From positions 1-64,000 of the forward strand of contig JAPPNY010000110.1 in assembly GCA_028818385.1 (NCBI GenBank): a stretch of 64,000 nucleotides of DNA, given 5' to 3'. Of this stretch, positions 11,552-20,868 are shown one piece after another. The position numbers and the translations under genes were made by a program. The DNA is from Spirochaetaceae bacterium (GTDB lineage Bacteria; Spirochaetota; Spirochaetia; SZUA-6; Bin103). Below the pieces are notes generated by a model, which worked only from the letters and a program-made list of their open reading frames with translations, was not told where the DNA came from and searched no databases. Numbering within the stretch: position 1 is the stretch's first letter; each line of letters opens with the position of its first letter.

Positions 11552-13585
11552 TCAGGCCACCTCGATCCGGTGCACGGTCGGAATCGCGTTGATGTTCTTG
11601 ATCACCGCGGCACGGTCGGTGCCGGGCTCCACTTCCACGGTGAACATCCCGCGCCGTGTCGCCTCCTCCCCCTCCTCCACCTTGCCCGCGATCAGGTGGC
11701 CACCGATCTTGCGCAGCCCGCTCTCGATCTCCGAGAACAGGTGTGCGCTCTCGCCGGCGACGATGCGGAAGCTGAAGGTCTGCTTGGGCGAGGTGGACTC
11801 CCAGGCGACGTCGATGCGGCGTTCGTCCAGGTCGCGGATCCCCAACATGTTGCTGCAGTCGGTGCGGTGCACGGTGATCCCCTTGCCGCGCGACACGTAG
11901 CCGACGATCGGATCGCCGGAGGCGGGCGAGCAGCAGCGCGCGAAGTTGATCATCAGGTCGTCGAAGCCGCCCGCGCGGACGGCCATCTTGTCCGGGTCCA
12001 GGATCTGCGTATCGGCGGCGCGGCTGCGCCGCCTGGGGGGCGACTTGGTGCCGGCCGCTCCCTCGGCGCCCGCCGCCTCGGCGGCGGACTTCTTGGCCAC
12101 GATCGCCCGGTCCAGGATCAGGTCCGGGTCGTTCTGCGTCAGCCACTGCCGGATCTTGGTGCGCGCCCGCGAGGTGCGCGCGAACTGCAGCCAGCGCAGG
12201 TTGGGACGCGCGTTCGAGGCGGTGAGGATCTCCACCACCTGCGTGTTGCCCAGCTCCGAGCCGAGCGGGACGATCGCTCCGTCCGCCTTGGCGCCCCGGC
12301 AACGGTGTCCGACCTCGGTGTGGATGTGGTACGCGAAATCGATCGGCGTGGCGCCGCGCGGCAGCTCGATCACGTCGCCGCGCGGCGTGAACACGTAGAT
12401 GGAGTCGCTCAGGATCTCGCGCTTGAGCTGCTCGAAAAACGCCGGCGTCTGCGGATCGGGGGTGGCCGGCGCGTCGCCCGGGGCATCCCACTCGCGCAGC
12501 TTGGCGATGATCGACGGCTCCGAGCCGCGGCGCTGGCGCTGCTTGTACACCCAGTGTGCGGCCACGCCGTTGTCGGCGGTGCGGTCCATCTCGCGGGTGC
12601 GGATCTGCACGTCCACGACGCGCCCCTGCGGGCCCATCACCGTGGTGTGCAGGCTCTGGTAGCCGTTGGACTTGGGCATGGCGATGTAGTCCTTGAAACG
12701 CCCTTCCATCGGAGGCCACAGGCTGTGGATCAGCCCGAGCACCTCGTAGCACTGCCCCTGGTTGGCGCACAGCACGCGCATGCCGAACAGGTCGTGGATC
12801 TCGTCGATCGCCTTGCCCTTGTCCCGCTGCTTTCGATAGATGGAGTAGAAGTGCTTGGCGCGGCTCTGCACCTCCAGGTCCAGGCCGCCTGCGGCCGCCC
12901 GCTCGACCAGCCGGTCACGAATGCGCAGCAGGTAGTCCTGGCGGTCGTCGCGCCGCTGGGTCACGAACTGGCGGAGCTGCTCGTAGACCGCCGGCTGAAG
13001 CACGCGCAGCGCCTCGTCCTCCAACTGCGACTTGATGCGGTACATGCCGAGCCGGCCGGCCAGCGGGCTGTAGATCTCCAGGCATTCCTCGGCGATCCGC
13101 TTGCGCCGCACCGGATCCAGGAACTCGAGCGTACGCATGTTGTGCAGCTTGTCGGCCAGCTTGATGATGATGACGCGCACGTCGCGGGTCATCGCCAGCA
13201 GGATCTTCAGGATCGTCTCCGCCTTTTGCACCGTGCGGCTCTGGCCGCGGAGCTGCGAGATCTTGGTGACGCCCTGCACCAGATCGGCGACCTCCATACC
13301 GAAGCGCTCGCGCAACTCGTCCTCGCCCACCCCGGTGTCCTCGATCGCGTCGTGCAGCAGGCCAGCGCACACGGCGTCGGCGTCCATCTGCGTGTCGATC
13401 AGGATGCGGCCCACGCTGAGCGGGTGGACGAGGTAGGGCTCGCCGCTGGCCCGAACCTGTCCGTCGTGCGCCGCGGCCGCCAGCTCGACCGCCGCTTGGA
13501 TGCGGTGCGCCTCGTCCGGCTGGTAGCGGACCAGCGCCTCGGGGGCAAGGGTCAGCGAGTCGGCACGCACCCCCGGGCCGCTCAT
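11552..13585 (-). CDS. Bifunctional (p)ppGpp synthetase/hydrolase (RelA/SpoT homologue)
   Basis: The stringent-response enzyme, 677 residues, close to the usual length. The N-terminal HD hydrolase domain has the metal motif LLHDAIEDT, expected in an active hydrolase. The synthetase domain carries RFKDYIAMPKSNGYQSLHTTV; the RFKD form is the one seen in bifunctional Rel/SpoT enzymes. It is followed by a TGS domain (FTPRGDVIELPRGATPIDFAYH) and a C-terminal ACT domain. I choose the ATG overlapping the prmC stop (ATGA), because upstream in-frame sequence is only low-complexity Arg/Gly. A linker rich in Ala/Lys/Arg near residues 480-520 is unusual but not disruptive. Confidence 0.94.
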   Translation of the reverse strand: MSGPGVRADSLTLAPEALVRYQPDEAHRIQAAVELAAAAHDGQVRASGEPYLVHPLSVGRILIDTQMDADAVCAGLLHDAIEDTGVGEDELRERFGMEVADLVQGVTKISQLRGQSRTVQKAETILKILLAMTRDVRVIIIKLADKLHNMRTLEFLDPVRRKRIAEECLEIYSPLAGRLGMYRIKSQLEDEALRVLQPAVYEQLRQFVTQRRDDRQDYLLRIRDRLVERAAAGGLDLEVQSRAKHFYSIYRKQRDKGKAIDEIHDLFGMRVLCANQGQCYEVLGLIHSLWPPMEGRFKDYIAMPKSNGYQSLHTTVMGPQGRVVDVQIRTREMDRTADNGVAAHWVYKQRQRRGSEPSIIAKLREWDAPGDAPATPDPQTPAFFEQLKREILSDSIYVFTPRGDVIELPRGATPIDFAYHIHTEVGHRCRGAKADGAIVPLGSELGNTQVVEILTASNARPNLRWLQFARTSRARTKIRQWLTQNDPDLILDRAIVAKKSAAEAAGAEGAAGTKSPPRRRSRAADTQILDPDKMAVRAGGFDDLMINFARCCSPASGDPIVGYVSRGKGITVHRTDCSNMLGIRDLDERRIDVAWESTSPKQTFSFRIVAGESAHLFSEIESGLRKIGGHLIAGKVEEGEEATRRGMFTVEVEPGTDRAAVIKNINAIPTVHRIEVA

Positions 13586-14424
13586 CTCCGGCGGGCTCCC
13601 ACCACCCGGGGCCGGCCGGCCAGGTCGCGATGCACGGTCGGCTCCGCGAAGCCGGCCGCCGTCAGCGCCGCCTCGAGCCGCTCGACATGCTCGGGGGCAG
13701 TCTCCAGGAACAGGTAGCCGCCCACGCGCAGCCGGCCACCCGCCTGCGCGATCAGCCGCAGCGTCACCTCGGCGCCATGCTCGCCGCCCCGCAACGCCCC
13801 CATCGGCTCCGGCCATCCCCTCCCGGCCATCCGCGCGCAGGCGGTCGCGTCAAGATACGGCGGGTTGGCGACGATCATGTCCAGCGGCCCCGGCACCCCG
13901 GCCAGCAGATCCGCCACCCGCGCGTGCAGGCACTCCCGGCCGAGCAGCCGCCGCTGGTTGACGCGGCACACCTCCAGGCAGGCGGCGTCGACATCCGACA
14001 CCGACACCGCCAGCTCGGGACGCGCCGCCTTGAGCGCGATGGCGATGCAGCCGGAGCCGGTGCCCACGTCGTGCACCCGCCGCAGCGACGGGTCGGCGGC
14101 GACCGCCGCCAGCGCCGCTTCCACCAGGCACTCGGTGTCCGGACGCGGGATCAGCACGCGCCGGTCGACGCTCAAGGTGTGACCGTAGAACTCCTTGGCA
14201 CCGCGGATGTAGGCCACCGGCACCGCGGCTCGGCGGAGCGACAGTGACCGCCGGAAGCTGGCCATGCCGCGCGCCCCGATCGAATCGCCCATCCGCGCGA
14301 ACAGGCGCTCCTTGCTCACGCCGAGCGCGTCGGCCAGCAGCACCGCGGCTTCCAGCGCCGGCGTGTCGGTGGGGGCGGCGGCCAGCTCGGTGACGCCTGC
14401 GCGGAACGCCGCGGCGACCGTCAC
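13582..14424 (-). CDS. prmC: Peptide chain release factor N5-glutamine methyltransferase
   Basis: PrmC methylates the Gln of the GGQ motif in release factors. The SAM motif [15 protein letters not shown] and the catalytic NPPY ([10 protein letters not shown]) are intact, and the N-terminal helical substrate domain includes [31 protein letters not shown]. The GTG start at 14424 overlaps the prfA stop (GTGA). This gives 280 residues, the normal size, and the classic prfA-prmC coupling. A longer open frame exists upstream but lies entirely inside prfA. The stop overlaps the RelA/SpoT start by four bases. Confidence 0.95.
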   Translation of the reverse strand: MTVAAAFRAGVTELAAAPTDTPALEAAVLLADALGVSKERLFARMGDSIGARGMASFRRSLSLRRAAVPVAYIRGAKEFYGHTLSVDRRVLIPRPDTECLVEAALAAVAADPSLRRVHDVGTGSGCIAIALKAARPELAVSVSDVDAACLEVCRVNQRRLLGRECLHARVADLLAGVPGPLDMIVANPPYLDATACARMAGRGWPEPMGALRGGEHGAEVTLRLIAQAGGRLRVGGYLFLETAPEHVERLEAALTAAGFAEPTVHRDLAGRPRVVGARRR

Positions 14425-15512
14425 GCCAGCACCTCGCGCAGCGCCGCCTCGCGCGCGTGCGCGCGCAGCGCGTCGATCACCTCGTCCAGCTCGCCCAGCA
14501 GCACCTGCTCCAGCCGGTAGAGCGTCAGGTTGATGCGGTGATCGGTGAGGCGGTTCTGCGGCACGTTGTAGGTGCGGATGCGCTCCGAGCGGTCGCCGGA
14601 GCCGATCTGGGAACGGCGGTTCTCGGCGCGTTCGGCCGCGCGCTTGGCCTCCTCGGCCTCGTACAGCCGCGCCCGCAGCACCCGGTACGCCTTGGCGCGG
14701 TTCTTGTGCTGGGACTTTTCGTCCTGGCAGGTGACCACCAGCCCGGTCGGCACGTGCGTCAGGCGCACCGCCGAGTCGGTGGTGTTGACGCTCTGCCCGC
14801 CCGGGCCGGACGAGCGATAGACGTCCACGCGGACGTCCTCCTGGCGGATCTCCACCTCCGTCTCCTGCGCCTCCGGGAGCACCGCCACGGTCACGGCCGA
14901 GGTGTGGATGCGGCCCTGCGACTCGGTCACCGGCACGCGCTGCACGCGGTGCACGCCGCTCTCCCATCGCAGGTGGTCGAACACGTCGGTGCCGGCGACC
15001 GAGAACGACAGCTCGCGGAAGCCGCCGATCTCGGTCGGGCTGGAGGAGATCATCTCCACCTTCCAGCGCCTGGCGTCCGCGAAGCGGCTGTACATCCGGT
15101 ACAGGTCCGCGGTGAACAGCGTCGCCTCGTCGCCGCCGGTACCGGCGCGAATCTCCATGATGATGTTGCGGGACGCGTTGGGGTCGCGCGGAATCAGCAG
15201 CTCGCGGGCCCGCTCGACGGTTTCGGTCAGACTCTGCCTGAGCCCGCGGACCTCCTCGGCCGCCAACTCCCGCATCGCCTCGTCCTCCTCCGCGGCGGCC
15301 AGCTCCGCCGCCTCCTCGATCTGCGAGGTCAAGCTGCGGATCTCGTCGCGCTCGCGCACTACCGCGGCAAGCTGGGTGTACTCCTGCATCAACTCCCGGT
15401 AGGCGCGCTGGTCCCTGGCCTGGGCCGGATCGGCGGCCAGACCCTCCAGCGTGCCGTAGCGGGCGGCAGCTTCGTCCAGGCGGGCGCTTAGCGCCGGATC
15501 GACGGTGTCCAT
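14421..15512 (-). CDS. prfA: Peptide chain release factor 1
   Basis: RF1 of 363 residues, which terminates translation at UAA and UAG. The catalytic GGQ is in [18 protein letters not shown]. The stop-codon-reading PxT tripeptide is PVT in [14 protein letters not shown], which marks RF1 rather than RF2. The N-terminal helical domain (about 1-100) and the central [15 protein letters not shown] motif are typical. It is the first gene of the prfA-prmC-rsh-ogt run. A 50-bp divergent gap separates it from the PhyH gene on the plus strand. Confidence 0.97.
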   Translation of the reverse strand: MDTVDPALSARLDEAAARYGTLEGLAADPAQARDQRAYRELMQEYTQLAAVVRERDEIRSLTSQIEEAAELAAAEEDEAMRELAAEEVRGLRQSLTETVERARELLIPRDPNASRNIIMEIRAGTGGDEATLFTADLYRMYSRFADARRWKVEMISSSPTEIGGFRELSFSVAGTDVFDHLRWESGVHRVQRVPVTESQGRIHTSAVTVAVLPEAQETEVEIRQEDVRVDVYRSSGPGGQSVNTTDSAVRLTHVPTGLVVTCQDEKSQHKNRAKAYRVLRARLYEAEEAKRAAERAENRRSQIGSGDRSERIRTYNVPQNRLTDHRINLTLYRLEQVLLGELDEVIDALRAHAREAALREVLA

Positions 15513-15562
15513 GGCGACGGTGTCCGCGACGGTACCCGAGATCGCCGTGCTAAGGTAGCGGG

Positions 15563-16375
15563 ATGACGAACGAGCAGCGATATCTGTTCGATCTCAAGGG
15601 CTATCTGACGGTCCGCGGAGCGCTGCCGGCCGACCTGGTCCAGGCGCTGAACGTCGAGCTGGACCTGATCGACGCGATGAGCACTGAGGCCGCGAACGCG
15701 GCCGGCGCGATCCGCCAGACGCGCGGCGACCGCGACCCGTACGGCAACCTGGAGTACACCAGCCACCTGCTGCCGTACGGGGGGATCTTCGAGTCGCTCA
15801 TCGACGTGCCGGCCACGGTGCCGCTGATCGAGGAGATGATCGGCGGCCCGACCCGCCTGGACGCCATGCACTTCATGTCCAGGACCTCAGGCCGCGGCAG
15901 CGTCCTCCATCACGGCTACGCGGAGCTCCTTGCCTACAGCGAGTACGCGCTGAACCGCGACCGCTTCGAGTGCGTGAGCGTCAAGATCGGTTACGCACTC
16001 ACCGACGTGGGCCCGGACAACGGGCCGTTCGTGGTGATGCCGGGCAGCCACAAGAGCAACTTCGCCACCCCCGGACACCTGCGGCTGCCCGACGCCGCCG
16101 ACCCGCTGGTCGAGCCGATCACGGTGCAGGCCGGCGACGCGGTGCTGTTCTCGGAGGATCTCACGCACGGGGCGCTGGTGAACCGCAGCGACCGGGTGCG
16201 CCGCACGATCTTCATCTCCTACGCGCCGGCGTTCCACGCCGCCTGGAACGATCAGACGGTGACCGCGCCCGGTTTCGAAGAGCGGGCCACGCCGCGCCAG
16301 CTCGAACTGGTGCGCGGCCCCGCCCCGTACGGAGCGCAGACCACCTACAGCCAGGAGCCGGTACCCGTCTCGTGA
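15563..16375 (+). CDS. Phytanoyl-CoA dioxygenase (PhyH) family protein
   Basis: A 270-residue cupin-fold oxygenase of the PhyH superfamily (Fe(II)/2-oxoglutarate). The sequence [23 protein letters not shown] is a strong family block. A likely iron-proximal site is [10 protein letters not shown] (His 116/117), and the distal ligand is His 202 in [12 protein letters not shown], followed by Arg for 2-oxoglutarate. It lacks a textbook HxD, but this subfamily often shows an HGG-like motif there. The substrate is unknown. Its stop overlaps the GTG start of a second PhyH-like gene, so the two are probably co-translated. Confidence 0.85.
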   Translation: MTNEQRYLFDLKGYLTVRGALPADLVQALNVELDLIDAMSTEAANAAGAIRQTRGDRDPYGNLEYTSHLLPYGGIFESLIDVPATVPLIEEMIGGPTRLDAMHFMSRTSGRGSVLHHGYAELLAYSEYALNRDRFECVSVKIGYALTDVGPDNGPFVVMPGSHKSNFATPGHLRLPDAADPLVEPITVQAGDAVLFSEDLTHGALVNRSDRVRRTIFISYAPAFHAAWNDQTVTAPGFEERATPRQLELVRGPAPYGAQTTYSQEPVPVS

Positions 16376-17298
16376 ACGGCGACGAGCGGCGCTGGATGCC
16401 GCCGCAGCGCACCGGCGGGATCGACGCCGCTCCCGGCGAACCTGCCGAACCGGAGGCGCCCGCGGCTCCTCCCGCACCGGCGGGCGAACCCGCTCCGCCC
16501 GCGCGCCGCACCGCCAGCAACAGCTCCATGCACCAGACCGGCACCGGCCAGCGGCTGCTCACCGAGGTCGAGCGCTTCCGCTTCGACATCGCCGGCTACC
16601 TGCCGCTCGGCACGCTGCTCGACCCTGACGAGCTGGCCGAGGCGCGCGCCGCCATCGCCGATCCCGGCGCCCTGCCGGCCGGCGTCACCGCGGCCGGCAA
16701 CGGACTGGAGCTGGAGCTGCGCAACGTCATCGAACTCGGCGGCACGCTGGAGGAGGTGTTCGCCCGGCCCGACCTGCACGCACGCATGGTGGAGCTGGTC
16801 TGGGGCGAGCAGGTGCGGCTGATCTCCTCCCGCGCGCTGGTCCGCCGGACCGGCGTGAGCGGCCGCGTCACGCAAGGAGGCCGCGCCGACCCGCGCCGCT
16901 TCGGCCGCTACCGGGCATTCGTGGAGGGCGAGTTCCGCTGCCTGCTGGTATCGGTGCTGATCGCCCTGGACGACACGCCCGCCGGCGACGGCGCCATCGG
17001 GGTGATCCCGGCCAGCCACAAGGCCAACTTCGCCCATCCCTGGGCGGACCGGACCGCCGAAGACCTGCCGGTCCTGCGGCCGCTGCCGCTGGCCGCCGGC
17101 GAGGCGCTGCTGTACACAGAGGGCCTGTCGCACGCGCTCACCGCCCCGCGGGCGGAGAGCAAGCGCTGGCTGCTCTACCAGTACGGGCCGTCCTACCTGC
17201 TGGACTGGCCCGGCTGCACCCCCTCGGCGGCGGTACGCGAGCGGGCGGCGTCGGACCCGCTCAAGGCGACACTGCTGCGCGAGCCCTACTACCACTGA
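16372..17298 (+). CDS. PhyH-like protein lacking an expected iron-binding His
   Basis: A PhyH-superfamily paralogue whose block ALDDTPAGDGAIGVIPASHKANF matches its upstream neighbour. At the position where that neighbour has LHHG (and relatives have LHGG), this protein reads VTQGG, so the proximal His is replaced by Gln (about residue 168 from the GTG start). The distal His is kept in EGLSHALTAP. The GTG at 16372 overlaps the upstream stop. An alternative ATG at 16528 would remove a low-complexity Ala/Pro-rich stretch (residues 9-46). It may be an inactive partner or regulator of the upstream oxygenase. Confidence 0.75.
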   Translation: MNGDERRWMPPQRTGGIDAAPGEPAEPEAPAAPPAPAGEPAPPARRTASNSSMHQTGTGQRLLTEVERFRFDIAGYLPLGTLLDPDELAEARAAIADPGALPAGVTAAGNGLELELRNVIELGGTLEEVFARPDLHARMVELVWGEQVRLISSRALVRRTGVSGRVTQGGRADPRRFGRYRAFVEGEFRCLLVSVLIALDDTPAGDGAIGVIPASHKANFAHPWADRTAEDLPVLRPLPLAAGEALLYTEGLSHALTAPRAESKRWLLYQYGPSYLLDWPGCTPSAAVRERAASDPLKATLLREPYYH

Positions 17299-17314
17299 CC
17301 AGTCCCGGCAATCG

Positions 17315-18226
17315 ATGCGTCTGGGCCTGTTCCTGATCATGCCGGCCCCGCCTGGATCGGCGCCCGGCAGTGTGGTGGAGCGCGCGCTGGCCGACGGAGC
17401 GCGCGCGGAGGAGCTGGGGTTCGACGCGGTCTGGGTCACCGAACATCACGGCTCCGACTACGGCTGGTGCTCCGCCCCGTCGGTGATGGCCGGCGCGCTG
17501 GGCGTCCGCACCCGTCGCGTCGACATCGGCTACGCCGTGAACGTCACCCCCCTGCACCACCCGGTGCGGCTGGCCGAGGAGATCGCCACCGTCGATCAGC
17601 TCTCGCGCGGGCGGGTGATCGCCGGCTTCGGCCCCGGCTACTCTCCGGTCGAGTACGCGCCGTTCGACGCCGACTTCGACGACCGGCACCGGCTGCACGA
17701 CGAGGGGATCCGCCGCGTCGTCGAGCACTGGCGCACCACCGACGGGATCAGGCCGGTGCAGGCCCATCCCCGCGTCGCCGTCACCGCGGGATCGCCGGAG
17801 GCGGCGGCCCGGGCCGGACGGCGGGGATACGACCTGCTGGCATTGAGCGGCGGGGCGCAGCTTCGGGAGTTGATCCGCGCCTATCGCGACGAGCCATGCG
17901 GTACGGGTCGGATCGGCGTGCTGCGCCTGGTAACGATCACCCGCGACGGAGCCCCGGATCAGGAGGTGCTCGACGCCGCGCGCTGGACCCTCAGCCGCCG
18001 CAACCGGCTGGTGGGCCTGCCCGAGCCGGATGACGCCCAAGTGGCCGCGTACCTCGCGGAGCGCGCGATTGTCGGCACCCCGCGTGCGTTGAGCAAACAC
18101 ATGGCCGAACTCGCTTCGAACGGCGTGGACGAGCTGATCTGCTGGTGCCGCTGGGGAACGATCGACGATAAGCGGACCGCGCAGACGATGGAGTACTTGA
18201 CGAAGAATGTTCGTTCCGCTAAGTAA
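17315..18226 (+). CDS. LLM-class (luciferase-like) flavin-dependent oxidoreductase
   Basis: A 303-residue TIM-barrel F420/FMN-type monooxygenase. It opens with MRLGLFLIMP, has EELGFDAVWVTEHHGSDY in the second strand-helix unit (substrate/flavin pocket), then YAVNVTPLHHPVRLAEEIATVDQLSRGRVIAGFGPGY, all hallmarks of the bacterial luciferase superfamily. The reaction and substrate cannot be deduced. It follows the two PhyH genes by 16 bp, suggesting one operon carrying several oxygenases. Confidence 0.88.
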   Translation: MRLGLFLIMPAPPGSAPGSVVERALADGARAEELGFDAVWVTEHHGSDYGWCSAPSVMAGALGVRTRRVDIGYAVNVTPLHHPVRLAEEIATVDQLSRGRVIAGFGPGYSPVEYAPFDADFDDRHRLHDEGIRRVVEHWRTTDGIRPVQAHPRVAVTAGSPEAAARAGRRGYDLLALSGGAQLRELIRAYRDEPCGTGRIGVLRLVTITRDGAPDQEVLDAARWTLSRRNRLVGLPEPDDAQVAAYLAERAIVGTPRALSKHMAELASNGVDELICWCRWGTIDDKRTAQTMEYLTKNVRSAK

Positions 18227-18328
18227 GGCTCAGCGGGTCCGGATCATCTGGACTCCGGGGTAGATGCCATGCCAAGCTTCCCCGGCGCTCAGGATCTGAG
18301 CGTACATCACACCCAAAGGAACTTACCC

Positions 18329-18910
18329 ATGATTCGCAAGCTCCTCTTCGCCACGGTGGCGTTCTTCGTGCTCGCGCACGTTGCGCTCGCCGCCGAGTTC
18401 AAGGTCGACAAGGCCCACACCAACGTCGGCTTTCGGGTCGCCCACCTCGTAGTCGCCAAGACCACCGGCTCGTTCAACGACTTCGACGCCTCCTTCACCT
18501 ACGACGCCGAAAACATGGGCGATTTCTCGCTGATGGCCACGATCCAGGTAGCCAGCATCGACACCAACAACGACCGGCGCGACAACCACCTGCGCAGCGC
18601 CGACTTCTTCGACGTCGAGAACCATCCGACGATCACCTTCACCAGCACCAGCCTCATGATGGGTGAGGATGGCGTCGTCGTGGTCGGCGATCTCACGATC
18701 CGCGGCGTGACCCAGCAGATCGAGCTGCCGATCACGATCGTCGGCCCGGTCCAGGGTCCGGGCGGAGCCACCGTGGTCGGCATCGAAGGCCGCACCACCA
18801 TCGACCGACACGACTTCGGTGTTGCGTGGGACAACCGCCTGGACAACGGCGGCGTGATCGTCGGCGCGGAAGTCCGCATCGAGATCGACGCCGAGTTCGT
18901 CCAGCAATAG
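18329..18910 (+). CDS. YceI-family periplasmic lipid-binding protein
   Basis: A 193-residue lipocalin-like protein of the YceI family, which binds isoprenoid or other hydrophobic ligands in the periplasm. The ATG at 18329 starts a clear signal peptide (MIRKLLFATVAFFVLAHVALA, cleavage expected after residue 21) and is preceded by AAAGGA about 9 bases upstream. A frame from 18269 would put 20 residues before the signal peptide. Typical family sequence follows: FKVDKAHTNVGFRVAHL and LRSADFFDVENHPTITFTS, then DLTIRGVTQQIELP. Confidence 0.92.
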   Translation: MIRKLLFATVAFFVLAHVALAAEFKVDKAHTNVGFRVAHLVVAKTTGSFNDFDASFTYDAENMGDFSLMATIQVASIDTNNDRRDNHLRSADFFDVENHPTITFTSTSLMMGEDGVVVVGDLTIRGVTQQIELPITIVGPVQGPGGATVVGIEGRTTIDRHDFGVAWDNRLDNGGVIVGAEVRIEIDAEFVQQ

Positions 18911-19071
18911 GCCGCTCCGGCAGACTTCTCCGCGGACTCGAGGGCTCCGGGTCCGGCCCCGATCGTCGGGCGCCCACCCGGAGCCCACTGCATTCCGCCC
19001 ACTTTGCGGAGGACGGAGACGTGAGCTTCGCCCCGCGCTTCTCCCATCACCAACTCGACCATGGTCGGATC

Positions 19072-19219
19072 ACGATCGGCGAGCTGGAAGAGCTATGCCC
19101 GGATACGCCTTCGCCGGACGCTGCAGCGCGACCTCAAGGCCCTGGTCGACAAGGGGCTGTTGACGCGGTCCGGGAGCACGAACCGCCAGGAGTACCGTCC
19201 GCGCGATGGACGTGCGTGA
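19072..19219 (+). pseudogene. Fragment of a winged-helix DNA-binding domain, frameshifted
   Basis: One frame reads RITIGELEEL and then, after a one-base shift, another reads RRTLQRDLKALVDKGLLTRSG followed by a Tyr/Arg tail and TGA at 19217-19219. Together these look like the recognition helix-wing part of a DeoR/Fic-C-terminal type HTH domain. No start codon or upstream domain remains in either frame. I interpret it as a decayed gene remnant between YceI and the nucleotidyltransferase gene. Confidence 0.45.
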
Positions 19220-19255
19220 TCTTGCGCCACTCTTGCGCCACAGCTTACGCCACTC

Positions 19256-20113
19256 TTGCGCCATCCCCTGATGAGGCCTGACAAGTCAGAGGTCACGGCC
19301 CGGGCCATACTCGACCGCTACATCGAAGGAGTGCGCGCAGACTTCGCGAGCTCGGTCGAGGCCGTCGTGCTGATCGGCAGCCGGGCTACCGGCGGCTACG
19401 TCCCCGGCCCCGGCGACATCGACCAGATCACGATACTCCGGCAGGATGCTGCCGACAGTGCTGCCAACCGCCTGCAGGCGTGCATCGACGCGGCAGCCGC
19501 GGCCTACGGCGGCGCGGTGCATATGGCGCCGATCATGCATAGACGATCCGACCTCGAGCGGCCGTGGGCGGTCACGTGGGATCTGCGGGCGGTGACTCGG
19601 CACCTCGTGACGGTTCCCGAGGAGTTGCTGCGAATCCATGACCATGGCCAAGTCCTCTACGGCGACCCGTCGTGCGTGGACACCCTGCCGGTGCCCACGC
19701 GCGAGGAGATTCTTGCCTGTCATCGACGACTCCGACGTTGGAATCGTGACGTCAACCGGTTGCATCCGCAGCAGGATCTGGCGAATCGGTCGGAAATTCC
19801 CCCTCGCCTTGCCGTCCAGGTGATCCTGTCGAGGGCCATCTGGCACCACTTCTATGCCACCGGTTCGGCATGCTTCGTCAAGAACGAGATCGCCGGCCGC
19901 CTCGCCGCCGAGGTACCGGGTTACCTGTTCCAGGAGGGCGTGGACCTGGCGTCCCGTGTCCGCGTCTCTGGGTCGTTCGAGGTGTCCCCCGAGGTGGCAA
20001 GAACACTCACCACGTGGTGCAAGCGGTACCAGCAGTGGGGCGCCGACCACGAACCCGATGATGTTCCCGGAGCTTCGGTCGCCGCTTCGAAGCCCGGAGC
20101 CTCGGCCGGCTGA
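19256..20113 (+). CDS. Nucleotidyltransferase-domain protein
   Basis: A 285-residue protein with a Pol-beta-type nucleotidyltransferase core: VVLIGSRATGGYVPGPGDIDQI contains the GS motif and the DxD metal pair. A C-terminal helical region follows (residues ~140-270), as in aminoglycoside or other small-molecule nucleotidyltransferases. The substrate is unknown. An in-frame ATG five codons on (19271) is an alternative start; neither has a convincing ribosome site. The stop is 2 bp from the end of a convergent PhyH gene. Confidence 0.75.
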   Translation: MRHPLMRPDKSEVTARAILDRYIEGVRADFASSVEAVVLIGSRATGGYVPGPGDIDQITILRQDAADSAANRLQACIDAAAAAYGGAVHMAPIMHRRSDLERPWAVTWDLRAVTRHLVTVPEELLRIHDHGQVLYGDPSCVDTLPVPTREEILACHRRLRRWNRDVNRLHPQQDLANRSEIPPRLAVQVILSRAIWHHFYATGSACFVKNEIAGRLAAEVPGYLFQEGVDLASRVRVSGSFEVSPEVARTLTTWCKRYQQWGADHEPDDVPGASVAASKPGASAG

Positions 20114-20115
20114 GC

Positions 20116-20868
20116 TTAGGCGCGGCCCTCGGCGACCCACTTCTTGATCAGCTCGTCCACGTACGCCTCGGACTGCTCGGTGACGCGGGCGCGGCCCGCG
20201 TAATAGACCAGTCCCAGGGCGCGGCGCGACCGATCGCTCGGGTTGGGGTCGGCGCGGTGGACGATCATGCAGTGGTGGACGATCAGGTCTCCGGGCGAGG
20301 CGATGATCGCGTGCTCGGCGGCCAGGTCGGCGTCGCCGTAGTCGGTGACGCCGCGCGAGAAGCCCATCACGTTGGACATGGCATGCGGGCGGTAGCCCTG
20401 CAGGTGGGAGCCCGGCAGGTAGCGGATGCAGCCGTTCTCCTCGTCCACCTCGTCCAGCGCGATCCAGAAGGTCAGAGCCTCGCTCGGCTCCAGCTTGAAG
20501 TAGAAGCCGTCCTGATGGGGCGGCGTCACCTTGCCCACGCGCGGCGGCTTGGCGAACCACTGCAACTCCTTCGGGACCGCGGCGTCGTCGAGGAGGTCGG
20601 CGGCCAGCCCGACCATCCGCTCGCTCTGGTAGAGGTCCTGCAGGTCCTGGTCGTACCGGCCGAAGTACTGCAGGCGCATGATGCTCTCCGGGTCGCCTGC
20701 CACCTCGTAGAACGCCGTGCCCTCGTCCAGCTCGGGCAACCGGTCGATGAGCGCGTCGATGTGGGCGTTGATGTCCGCCACCTCCGCCCGGTTCATGAAG
20801 CCGCGCGCCACCGCGTAGCCGTCGCGGTGATAGTCGGTTTTGAGGGCAGCCTGCTGCGCCTGGGTCAT
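20116..20868 (-). CDS. Phytanoyl-CoA dioxygenase family protein
   Basis: A 250-residue Fe(II)/2-oxoglutarate oxygenase. The proximal motif PPHQDGFYF supplies His-x-Asp, and the block EENGCIRYLPGSHLQGYRPH is typical PhyH. The distal His lies in HHCMIVHRADPNPSDRSRRALGLVYY, with Arg residues suited to binding 2-oxoglutarate. Members hydroxylate diverse small molecules, and none can be named here. Its ATG overlaps the stop of the next upstream PhyH gene (ATGA), so the two oxygenases are translated together. Confidence 0.9.
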   Translation of the reverse strand: MTQAQQAALKTDYHRDGYAVARGFMNRAEVADINAHIDALIDRLPELDEGTAFYEVAGDPESIMRLQYFGRYDQDLQDLYQSERMVGLAADLLDDAAVPKELQWFAKPPRVGKVTPPHQDGFYFKLEPSEALTFWIALDEVDEENGCIRYLPGSHLQGYRPHAMSNVMGFSRGVTDYGDADLAAEHAIIASPGDLIVHHCMIVHRADPNPSDRSRRALGLVYYAGRARVTEQSEAYVDELIKKWVAEGRA

